5,711 nt of DNA from Pseudomonadota bacterium (GTDB taxonomy: Bacteria > Myxococcota > Polyangia > GCA-2747355 > JACKDQ01), in contig JAUVBO010000242.1 in NCBI GenBank assembly GCA_030591195.1, positions 1-5,711 of the forward strand, given 5' to 3'. The first letter of the stretch is position 1. Every line of letters starts with the position of its first letter. The position numbers and the translations under genes were made by a program. The notes beneath the pieces were generated by a model. The model was not told where the DNA came from and did no database searches. It worked only from the letters and a program-made list of their open reading frames with translations. Shown here one piece after another: positions 1 to 5,576 of the stretch.

Positions 1-100
1 ACTGGGCGGGGCCGGTGTTGTTGCTCGAGCAGGCGGCGATCAAGCCGATCACGAAGAGCGAGCCCAGGGCGCAGTAGCGCCGAAATCGTCGGACGATCAT
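1..100 (-). CDS. Lipoprotein, N-terminal fragment (runs off left edge)
   Basis: Only the first 33 codons lie in the window. The translation starts MIVRRFRRYC and continues as a hydrophobic stretch (residues 11-23) ending in the lipobox I-A-A-C, with the lipidated cysteine at residue 24. A short Ser/Asn/Gly/Pro stretch follows, as is usual just after a lipid anchor. The basic n-region (R4, R5, R7, R8), hydrophobic core and lipobox together indicate a type II signal peptide. The start is the ATG at 98-100, supported by a GGGAGG Shine-Dalgarno at 110-115 with a 9-base spacer. The residue after the lipidated Cys is Ser, which in enterobacteria would favour outer-membrane sorting; whether that rule holds in this organism is unknown. 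Function cannot be told from so short a piece. The gene diverges from the plus-strand gene at 323. Confidence 0.75.
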   Translation of the reverse strand, partial: MIVRRFRRYCALGSLFVIGLIAACSSNNTGPAQ

Positions 101-109
101 CGAGCAGGA

Positions 110-115
110 CCTCCC
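110..115 (-). promoter_or_regulatory. Shine-Dalgarno of the left-edge lipoprotein
   Basis: Read on the minus strand this is GGGAGG, 9 bases before the ATG at 98-100. It fixes the start of a gene otherwise visible only as a fragment. Confidence 0.7.
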
Positions 116-307
116 AGGAGCCGGTTGGCCTGGTCGACGAGTGCAAGGTCGGCGCCATGTCATGGTCTACTGATTACGAGGACTTCCAGGCATGAGTGGC
201 TGATCGACTGGCCGCCTGGTTGCCCCGCCGACCAGCCGATACCGGAGTTTTCCAAAGATGTCGCATCGGCGCGTCCGGCACGCCCCGTGCACTATCGCGG
301 CGCCGAT

Positions 308-313
308 GGAGGG
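308..313 (+). promoter_or_regulatory. Shine-Dalgarno that sets the start at 323
   Basis: GGAGGG ends 9 bases before the ATG at 323. The reading frame stays open upstream as far as a TTG at 125. This site, together with the signal peptide that begins exactly at 323, shows that the downstream ATG is the true start. Confidence 0.75.
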
Positions 314-322
314 CTTGGACCG

Positions 323-1513
323 ATGAGAAAGACGCTGCTGGTCACCGTGGCTCTGATGTTGTGTGGGACGTTCTGCCTGGCAAACCTGGCGAGCGCGGCG
401 GGCGGCGCCAAGACGTATCGCTACGCCAAGCGGCGCGATATGTCGGTCAGCCCCACGGCCTGGAAAGCGCAGAAGACCGAGCTCCGCCGCTTCGAGACGC
501 TGATCCGTCGCCACGTCGGCAACCGTCCGCTGACCTACATGGAGGGCGGTTTCAAGGTCGCCAAGGGCACGCGGTCGAGCGTCAAGCTCGATCCGCTGAG
601 CCGCAAGCTGGTGGTGACGATGGGTGCGAGCAACAAGCCGGTGTCGGCCGAGGCGCTCGTCAAGGCGATCCAGAGCGCCAAGGCCCGCTTCAGCTTCGGC
701 GAGCGGGCGGTGGCCAAGATCCCGGTGCCGCTGGGACCCCCCGCCAAGGCCCGCTCGGCGATCAGCCGCTGGAAGCTGGCCAACCCGATCGGCAAGGAGC
801 AGATCTTCCTCCGCGAGATCGCCGCCGGCGTCGCCGACTCGGTGGCCGCCCTGGCGCCCAAGGTGGCGGCACGGATCGGCCGCGCGCGGCAGGCGCTGTC
901 CGGGGTGCGGTCGCGGCTGAAGGGTCAGCGAGACGTCGAGGGCGCCCGCGCCCAGCTCAACCAGGTGGTGAGCAGCACCACCACCGAGATGCCCGAGGGC
1001 AAGGCGCGGACGGACCTGCGGGCCCGGGCGCAGCGTTTCCTCGCCACCGCCACGCCGAGGCAGCTGGCCCAGTTCCGCTCGGTCTGGGATCGGTTCATCA
1101 ACAGCGGTGCCAACCAGAAGGCGGCGGTAGCTGGTGGGCTGGTGGCGGCCACCGAAGGGGCGATCGAGCAGCGGATCAAGGGCTGGGTCCACCTCTTCCC
1201 GTTCCAGAACCACCACAACGTCCAGATCCAGATGAGAAACCTCGCTGAGACCGTGGCCAATGGCGTGCCGGGGGCCAACGACTACCGCAAGCACTACCCG
1301 ATGCAAAAGGGCAAGCGGATCTTCGTCACTGACGTCAAGTTCGCCATCGCCAGCGGCATCTTCACCGACAACGTCCAGGTCAACGTCGGCTCGCTCCTGT
1401 CGCGGATCGACCAGCGCACCGTGGGGCGCGCGCTGACCTCGGCGGGCCTCGACCACGCCCTGAGTCGGATGGAGCGCCGCGCTCCGATCGCTGCCGTGAC
1501 CAACCCGCGCTAG
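323..1513 (+). CDS. Exported basic protein of unknown function (396 aa)
   Basis: I do not recognise this family. The protein begins with a clear Sec signal peptide: M-R-K-T, a hydrophobic core over residues 5-22, and a probable signal peptidase I site after ASA at residue 25. Cys14 and Cys18 lie inside the signal but neither sits in an acceptable lipobox, so a lipoprotein is unlikely. The mature chain has no cysteine, is rich in Lys and Arg, and should be strongly basic. From about residue 115 to 285 it is Ala/Arg/Gln-rich and looks largely helical. An aromatic/His patch, HLFPFQNHHN, falls at 290-299. The C-terminal 80 residues alternate short hydrophobic segments with charged ones and no membrane helix is evident. 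The start is chosen by the Shine-Dalgarno at 308-313 and the signal peptide. The stop at 1511-1513 is one base from the stop of the convergent peptidase gene. A periplasmic or secreted location is likely. A structural or envelope-polymer-binding role is possible but unsupported. Confidence 0.82.
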   Translation: MRKTLLVTVALMLCGTFCLANLASAAGGAKTYRYAKRRDMSVSPTAWKAQKTELRRFETLIRRHVGNRPLTYMEGGFKVAKGTRSSVKLDPLSRKLVVTMGASNKPVSAEALVKAIQSAKARFSFGERAVAKIPVPLGPPAKARSAISRWKLANPIGKEQIFLREIAAGVADSVAALAPKVAARIGRARQALSGVRSRLKGQRDVEGARAQLNQVVSSTTTEMPEGKARTDLRARAQRFLATATPRQLAQFRSVWDRFINSGANQKAAVAGGLVAATEGAIEQRIKGWVHLFPFQNHHNVQIQMRNLAETVANGVPGANDYRKHYPMQKGKRIFVTDVKFAIASGIFTDNVQVNVGSLLSRIDQRTVGRALTSAGLDHALSRMERRAPIAAVTNPR

Positions 1514-1514
1514 A

Positions 1515-3644
1515 TCAGTCCTTGGCCTGGCGGGGCGCGGCCTGCTTCTTGCCGAGCACCCAGTGGTCGAGCCACTTGATGTCCCAGCGCATCTTCGCCT
1601 CGCGGTGCTCGCGCTGGGTCAGGCTGTGGGGCTCGCCGGGGTAGACCACCAGCTCGGTCGGCACCTTGAGGTAGCGGCGCAGGGCACGATAGAGCGCCCG
1701 GCTGTGCTGGGGCGGCACGCGGGCGTCCTTGGCGCCGACGTGGATCAAGGTCGGGGTCTTGATCTTGTGCGCCGCAAACAGCGGTGAGCTGGCCTTCATC
1801 GCCTCGCTGCGGGCCCAGGGCAGCCCGCGGTTGAAGTTGACGACGTGGCCCGGGGTGTCCTCGATCATCCACTGCATCGCGGTGTCGAAGATCCCCGCGC
1901 CGCTGCTCGCGGCCTTGTAGCGCGAGGTGCGGGTGATCAGGCAGTTGGTCAGGTAGCCGCCGTTGGACCAGCCCATCAGCGCCATGCGCTTGGGGTCGGC
2001 GATGCCGCGGGCGATCATCGCGTCGACCCCCGACTCGATGTCGGCCACGTCGCGGTCGTTCTTGTGGCCGATCAGGTCGGTGAGGAACCGGTCGCCATAT
2101 CCCGTCGATCCGCGGTAGTTCGGGCTGAGCATCGCCCAGCCCCGGGCGGCGTAGAGCGTGCGGCCGTAGATCCAGAAGCGCATCCGCAGGCGGGTAGCCG
2201 AGGTGGGGCCACCGTGCAGCTCGACCAGCAGCGGCAGGCGTTTCTTTCCGTCGTGGCCCGGCGGCAGCTCGAGGATGCCCTCGACCTCGGAGCCGTCGCG
2301 GCTCTGCCAGCGCACGGCCTTGATCTGCGGCAGCTTCCAGGTATCGACCTGGGGGTTGACCCGGGTCAGCCGTCGGTAGCGCCTCCGGTTGGCCCGCGGC
2401 GAAAGGATGAACACGTCCGGCGGGTGGTCCAGGCCGCTCATCACCGCGACGATCCGGTCGCCGGCGGCCGTGAAGGCGAAGTGCTCGACGTTCTGCGGAC
2501 CGGCGGTGACCAGCCGGCTCTGGCCCTGCTTGCCGCTGCGCACGGTGGTGCAGTAGATCCGATCGCGGGCGTCGCGGATCGCCCGGTAGCAGAGGTCGTT
2601 GCTGCGCGGGCGCCAGCGGAGCTGCCCGCCGAGCGTGGCCTCGTCCTGGCGGGTGAGCTTCGTCGCCGTCGAGTCGACCACCCCGCGGTCCTGCTCGACG
2701 CCGAGGACGAAGATCTCGCCCGGGTAGCCGTCGAAGGAGACGGCGAAGGCGAGCTGGCGACTGTCGTGCGACCAGCTCAGGTTATGCAGCCAGCCGTAGG
2801 GGGAGGGCGCCCGTGCGCGCCACTGGGCATCGGGGGGCGAGGTGAGCTTGCCGGACTTGACCCGGTAGAGGTCGAGCCGCGACCAGCCCTCGTTGGTCAC
2901 CAGGTGGCGGTCGGGCGCGGTCAGCAGCGCGATCTGGCTCTCGTCGGGCGCGACGGCGAACGAGCGGATCACGCGCTTGCCCTCGAGCAGGCGCCGCTCG
3001 CGCCAGCTGCGCAGGTCGAGCCGCCAGAGCTCGGTGGGCTTGCGCACCCCATGACCGTAGCCGAGCTTCTTGTACTTCTTGCGCAGCGGTCGCCACGGGT
3101 CCTGGTCGAAGTGCTCCTTGCCGACGGTGAAGTAGAGCACACCGGCGCGGCCGAGGTCGAAACTCTTGACCCCCTTGGGCTTGCGGGTCACCGCCATCAG
3201 GCCGCTGCCGTCGGGTCGGATCCGCCAGACCTGCTGCTTGGGCTTGGCCTTCGCCCCTGCCTTGGGCGGCCGGCGGGGATCAGCGCGAGCGCTGAGGAAG
3301 TAGAGCCACCGCCCGTCTCGGCTCCAGCGCGGGTGGTGGTCCGCTGCCGTGTGGAACGTCAGCCGGCGGGTGGCGCCGCTGTTGGTCTGGGCCAGCCAGA
3401 GGTCGACGTTGCGCTTGGCGCGGGTCGGGTCCCAGCGCAGCTCGCCATAGACCACGGCCTTGCCGTCTGGCGAGGGCCTGGCCGCGGTGACGTGGGCGAT
3501 CGAGAAGTAGTCCTCGGCGGTGATCTGGTGGGTCCGCGCGGGGGGCGCCGGCCGGGGCGACCTCGGCTTCTTCGGCGCGGCCGTGGCGCAGCAGCCGGGC
3601 AGCCAGGTGACCATGAGGGCGGCGAGGACGATCGGGCGTCGCAT
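1515..3644 (-). CDS. S9 (prolyl oligopeptidase) family serine peptidase, probable lipoprotein (709 aa)
   Basis: This is a complete two-domain S9 peptidase of the dipeptidyl-peptidase/acylaminoacyl-peptidase type. Family members cleave short peptides whose access is limited by a beta-propeller. Propeller-like repeats are visible at about 57-66 (RPSPDGKAVVY-like), 104-118, 228-242, 288-305, 341-355 and 388-403. The alpha/beta-hydrolase domain runs from about 440 to 695. It has the oxyanion HGGP at 477-480, NYRGSTGYG at 509-517, the nucleophile motif GWSNGG with Ser560, the acid GAKDARVP with Asp640, and EPHSL with His673, so the triad is intact. The N-terminus has R2/R3, a hydrophobic core and L-P-G-C with Cys18, a probable lipobox. 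Cleavage after ATA at about residue 22 by signal peptidase I is the alternative. A basic Pro/Lys/Ala-rich insertion sits at about 121-137. The ATG at 3642-3644 has GGAGA six bases upstream. Exact substrate and S9 subfamily are not determinable here. Confidence 0.95.
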   Translation of the reverse strand: MRRPIVLAALMVTWLPGCCATAAPKKPRSPRPAPPARTHQITAEDYFSIAHVTAARPSPDGKAVVYGELRWDPTRAKRNVDLWLAQTNSGATRRLTFHTAADHHPRWSRDGRWLYFLSARADPRRPPKAGAKAKPKQQVWRIRPDGSGLMAVTRKPKGVKSFDLGRAGVLYFTVGKEHFDQDPWRPLRKKYKKLGYGHGVRKPTELWRLDLRSWRERRLLEGKRVIRSFAVAPDESQIALLTAPDRHLVTNEGWSRLDLYRVKSGKLTSPPDAQWRARAPSPYGWLHNLSWSHDSRQLAFAVSFDGYPGEIFVLGVEQDRGVVDSTATKLTRQDEATLGGQLRWRPRSNDLCYRAIRDARDRIYCTTVRSGKQGQSRLVTAGPQNVEHFAFTAAGDRIVAVMSGLDHPPDVFILSPRANRRRYRRLTRVNPQVDTWKLPQIKAVRWQSRDGSEVEGILELPPGHDGKKRLPLLVELHGGPTSATRLRMRFWIYGRTLYAARGWAMLSPNYRGSTGYGDRFLTDLIGHKNDRDVADIESGVDAMIARGIADPKRMALMGWSNGGYLTNCLITRTSRYKAASSGAGIFDTAMQWMIEDTPGHVVNFNRGLPWARSEAMKASSPLFAAHKIKTPTLIHVGAKDARVPPQHSRALYRALRRYLKVPTELVVYPGEPHSLTQREHREAKMRWDIKWLDHWVLGKKQAAPRQAKD

Positions 3645-3650
3645 GGGCGG

Positions 3651-3655
3651 TCTCC
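3651..3655 (-). promoter_or_regulatory. Shine-Dalgarno of the S9 peptidase
   Basis: Read on the minus strand this is GGAGA, six bases before the ATG at 3642-3644. It supports that start, which also begins the signal peptide. Confidence 0.65.
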
Positions 3656-3666
3656 GTCAGGTTTGA

Positions 3667-3699
3667 CCCGGATACTACGCCTCCCCCGCGGCGTCCGGG
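3667..3699 (-). repeat. Bulged inverted repeat between lipoprotein and peptidase genes
   Basis: On the plus strand, CCCGG (3667-3671) pairs with CCGGG (3695-3699), and ACGCC (3677-3681) pairs with GGCGT (3690-3694). This leaves an 8-base loop and a 5-base bulge at 3672-3676. On the minus-strand transcript the structure would lie in the 86-base gap, after the lipoprotein stop (3731-3733) and before the peptidase Shine-Dalgarno (3651-3655). No T-run follows it, so it is not a standard intrinsic terminator. It could be a partial terminator, an mRNA-stabilising hairpin or a chance product of GC-rich DNA. Confidence 0.4.
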
Positions 3700-3730
3700 A
3701 AGCCTTCGCGGTGGCGCCTCGCGGCGACGA

Positions 3731-4786
3731 TCACGGGCAGGCTATCGGCTGATCGGAGATCTTGACGTCGTCGACGTGGACGACGAAGTCGGCCGGCTTG
3801 CCGTCGACGGCGATGCCGTCGGTGGGAGCGTAGACGTTGACGCTCCACTCGTTCCACGAGTCGGGGTAGCGGGTGGCGATGTCCTCCATCCGGTAGATCT
3901 CGGTGCCGTCCTGCCAGATCACCAGCTCGCCGTCGTAGTTGCTCTGCTGGCCCGCCGCGTTGGTCGACTGGCTCAGCAGCAGGGTCAGGTTGAACCACTT
4001 CGCCGCCGGAACGGTCACGGCCAGCTTGTCGTGGTGGTAGTGCTTGAGCCCCGCGTCCTCGCCGGCCGTCGGCCCGGGGTAGATCCCCTTGTAGCGCAGC
4101 ATCAGGTACATCGAATCGATGCCGGCGCTGTCGAGGCGGTTGCGCAGCTCGAGCACCCAGAAGGCGTCGTTCTGGCTCTTGTCGAAGGTCTTGGCCTTGA
4201 ACTGGATCACGTTGGTCCAGTCCTTGACCTGGTACTGGGCTGGAAATCGCAGCCAGAGGCTGTAGTAGAGGGGAAGCTGCTGGGCGTTGGCTGATCCGCT
4301 GTGGCCCGCGGAGGACTCCTCGTAGCGGAACTGGCGACAGGCCGGCTTGGCGGCGGTGATCGGCGCGGTCATCTTCATCGCGTATTGGCCGCGGAAGACG
4401 GGCTCGGGCGCGCTGACCACGCCCTGGTTCGGGCGGGTGCAGTCCGAGTCGAACGACCCGCCGTAGGTGTCGCCCGCGGTGTACTGCGAGAGGTCGCCGG
4501 TCTCGTGGTCGGCGAGCCACAGGAGCTTGTCGCTACAGCCCCCGTCGGGCGCGAGTCCGTCGACCTTCGCCGCGTCGGCGTCGGTAGCATCGACCAGCGG
4601 TGCAGCGTCGGTGTCTGGCGCTCGCTGGTCGATCGGACCGTCGGTGGTGGCCGCGTCCGCCGTCGGCGGCGATGCGTCCGATCCGGCGCTCGCGTCGGGG
4701 ACTCTCCGAACGTCGGGCGACGCGTCGCAAGCCGGCGCTCCGGCGGCGGCCAGCAGGGCCAGCGTCAACACTGCGGCAGGTCTCAT
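3731..4786 (-). CDS. Lipoprotein with Asp/Ala-rich linker and probable polysaccharide-lyase-like jelly-roll domain (351 aa)
   Basis: The N-terminus is a lipoprotein signal: a hydrophobic core of Ala and Leu over residues 4-19 and A-P-A-C with Cys20. Residues 21-83 form a low-complexity linker rich in Asp, Ala, Pro and Thr, typical of surface lipoproteins in Myxococcota. From about 86 to 346 the sequence looks like a concanavalin-like beta-jelly-roll. Landmarks are DHETGDLSQY (93-102), YYSLWLRFP (174-182), WTNVIQFK (190-197), FWVLELRN (209-216), WFNLTLLLSQS (264-274) and the closing strand VVHVDDVKIS (335-344). This pattern resembles the heparin-lyase-I-like polysaccharide lyase group (Pfam Polysacc_lyase), so glycan binding or cleavage outside the cytoplasm is the best guess. 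HYHHDK at 249-254 could be a catalytic or metal patch. Cys84, Cys116, Cys150 and Cys350 could form two disulfides. Asp at +2 after the lipid Cys would mean inner-membrane retention in enterobacteria. The start has no Shine-Dalgarno. Confidence 0.85.
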   Translation of the reverse strand: MRPAAVLTLALLAAAGAPACDASPDVRRVPDASAGSDASPPTADAATTDGPIDQRAPDTDAAPLVDATDADAAKVDGLAPDGGCSDKLLWLADHETGDLSQYTAGDTYGGSFDSDCTRPNQGVVSAPEPVFRGQYAMKMTAPITAAKPACRQFRYEESSAGHSGSANAQQLPLYYSLWLRFPAQYQVKDWTNVIQFKAKTFDKSQNDAFWVLELRNRLDSAGIDSMYLMLRYKGIYPGPTAGEDAGLKHYHHDKLAVTVPAAKWFNLTLLLSQSTNAAGQQSNYDGELVIWQDGTEIYRMEDIATRYPDSWNEWSVNVYAPTDGIAVDGKPADFVVHVDDVKISDQPIACP

Positions 4787-4797
4787 CCGGCCATTGT

Positions 4798-4823
4798 GGT
4801 TCGCTGCCGAAACGGCTGCAACC
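4798..4823 (-). repeat. Hairpin just upstream of the lipoprotein start codon
   Basis: The arms GGTT-C-GC-T-GCCG (4798-4809) and CGGC-T-GC-AACC (4813-4823) are complementary around a 3-base loop. They give ten base pairs interrupted by one mismatch (4805/4817) and one bulged base (4802). The structure fills most of the 52-base gap between the redox/ArsC gene stop (4839-4841) and the lipoprotein ATG (4784-4786). On the minus strand it is not followed by a T-run, so it is not a standard intrinsic terminator. It ends 11 bases before the ATG, beside the place where a Shine-Dalgarno would sit, and none is seen there. It may be an attenuator, a processing or stability hairpin, or a weak terminator. 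Confidence 0.5.
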
Positions 4824-4838
4824 GCGGTCTCGCCAGGT

Positions 4839-5543
4839 CTATCGCAGCGAGCCGAACAGCAGGCCGAGGCGGCGGCGCAGCTCGTCCCGCGCCTCGCGGA
4901 AGGACGCCTGGCGCGCCCGCTCGTCGCCGGTCGCGGCGGCGGGATCGGGCAGCCCCCAGTGAACCCCGTGGGCCTGACCGAGGAACGCCGGGCCGACCTC
5001 CTCGGCGCAGAGGGTGATCACCGCCTCGACGCCCGTCGGATCGACGTCGTCGATGCTCGTCGAGCGGTGGGTCGAGATATCGATGTCGATCTCGGCCAGC
5101 GCGGCGATCGCCTCAGGGCGCACCTGCGACGGCGCCGCGCCCGCCGAGGCCACGGTCACGCCGACGGGCGCCAGGGACCGGGCGACGCCCTCGGCCATCT
5201 GGCTGCGGGCCGAGTTGGCGACGCAGAGAAACAGCACCCGCCTCGGAGCCAGCGCCCGGAGCACGGCGGCCTCGATCATCCAGCGGGGCGGCGGCCCGCC
5301 ACCCTCGAAGAAACGACAGCAGAGGTTCGCCTCGGCAGGAGCGGGGCGGCCCTCGATGTCCCGGCCGTCGACGCGGATCGACGGGGAGCCGAGGAAGCCG
5401 AGCTGGCGCGCCTGCTCGGCGCTGGTGACGTCGGTCTCGATCAGCTCCTCGCCAGGTGCGAGCTGAGCGATGACGTCCTGCAGCAGGTCGCGGGCAGGCT
5501 GGGCGTGGGGGCAGTCGTCGAAGGTCTGCAGCTCGATCTTCAT
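4839..5543 (-). CDS. Thioredoxin-like domain fused to ArsC/LMW-phosphatase domain (234 aa)
   Basis: Two domains are joined in one cytoplasmic protein with no signal peptide. Residues 1-96 are a small thioredoxin-like domain. It starts [14 protein letters not shown] with Cys11 at the usual active-site position, has the cis-proline segment [11 protein letters not shown] at 50-60, and carries a Cys75-Cys76 pair. Residues 101-234 are an arsenate reductase/low-molecular-weight tyrosine phosphatase domain. Its P-loop is C107-VANSA-R113-S114, followed by QMAEG, and the general acid is Asp200 in WGLPDP (196-201). Cys179 in ITLC matches the second redox cysteine of thioredoxin-coupled ArsC (Cys82 in the S. 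aureus enzyme). The third, resolving cysteine is missing: Gly184 stands where related proteins have C-P. The likely reaction is arsenate reduction to arsenite; a phosphatase role is the alternative. No arsR or arsenite efflux gene is in view. The ATG at 5541-5543 has GGGAGG at a 6-base spacing. The standard gene name for the second half would be arsC, but I leave the fusion unnamed. Confidence 0.9.
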   Translation of the reverse strand: MKIELQTFDDCPHAQPARDLLQDVIAQLAPGEELIETDVTSAEQARQLGFLGSPSIRVDGRDIEGRPAPAEANLCCRFFEGGGPPPRWMIEAAVLRALAPRRVLFLCVANSARSQMAEGVARSLAPVGVTVASAGAAPSQVRPEAIAALAEIDIDISTHRSTSIDDVDPTGVEAVITLCAEEVGPAFLGQAHGVHWGLPDPAAATGDERARQASFREARDELRRRLGLLFGSLR

Positions 5544-5549
5544 CGATCG

Positions 5550-5555
5550 CCTCCC
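5550..5555 (-). promoter_or_regulatory. Shine-Dalgarno of the thioredoxin-like/ArsC fusion
   Basis: Read on the minus strand this is GGGAGG, 6 bases before the ATG at 5541-5543. It places the start at the first residue of the thioredoxin-like domain. No comparable site lies at a suitable distance before Met89, the methionine nearest the domain junction, so the two domains appear to be made only as a fusion. Confidence 0.75.
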
Positions 5556-5556
5556 G

Positions 5557-5576
5557 GTCGTTGACGGGTCTACGAC
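5557..5576. repeat. Near-palindrome upstream of the fusion gene
   Basis: GTCGT-T-GAC-GG-GTC-T-ACGAC is symmetric at 8 of 10 base pairs. It fills nearly all of the 32-base gap between the upstream stop codon (5576-5578) and the Shine-Dalgarno at 5550-5555. A 2-base centre makes a stable RNA hairpin less likely than a DNA dyad that a dimeric regulator might bind. It could be chance in DNA this rich in GTC/GAC. Confidence 0.3.

Larger units (their letters stand above)
101..322. promoter_or_regulatory. Divergent intergenic region between two exported-protein genes
   Basis: These 222 bases lie between the divergent starts at 100 (minus) and 323 (plus), so they must hold both promoters unless transcription comes from further away. 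Two stretches are noticeably less GC-rich than the coding DNA, around 160-190 and 247-262, as promoter regions often are. I find no pair of boxes close enough to a sigma-70 or other consensus to place a promoter. A short perfect dyad, CCATG-T-CATGG at 155-165, lies here and may be chance. Position and base composition are seen; the promoter role is inference. Confidence 0.5.

Noticed and set aside
155..165. CCATG-T-CATGG dyad as an operator
   Set aside because: It is a perfect but only 5-base-arm dyad, without a second copy or an adjacent promoter. It is noted under the intergenic region only.
125..322. N-terminal extension of the exported-protein gene to a TTG at 125
   Set aside because: The 66 extra codons would bury a clear signal peptide that begins at the ATG at 323, and the Shine-Dalgarno at 308-313 serves that ATG.
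167..1456. Long open frame on the minus strand (429 codons) opposite the exported-protein gene
   Set aside because: It mirrors the plus-strand gene's GC-biased codons, gives a low-complexity Arg/Asp/Leu/His-rich translation, and has no signal or domain. The plus-strand gene has a Shine-Dalgarno and a signal peptide.
3672..3677. TAGTAT (minus strand) as a -10 box for the S9 peptidase
   Set aside because: It matches 4 of 6 consensus bases, but no acceptable -35 box lies 16-18 bases upstream and it sits in the bulge of an inverted repeat. The evidence is too weak to call a promoter.
3715..3726. CGCC-TCGC-GGCG hairpin just after the lipoprotein stop as a terminator
   Set aside because: The stem is only four base pairs and no T-run follows, so it cannot be told from chance in GC-rich DNA.
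1845..3752. Long open frame on the plus strand (635 codons) opposite the S9 peptidase
   Set aside because: The minus strand encodes an intact catalytic triad and propeller. The antisense translation is Ala/Val/Gly/Arg-rich with no recognisable motif, as expected from a shadow of GC-rich codons.
4467..5564. Plus-strand open frame (365 codons) crossing the lipoprotein and redox/ArsC genes
   Set aside because: It spans two well-supported minus-strand genes and the gap between them, and its translation is low complexity.
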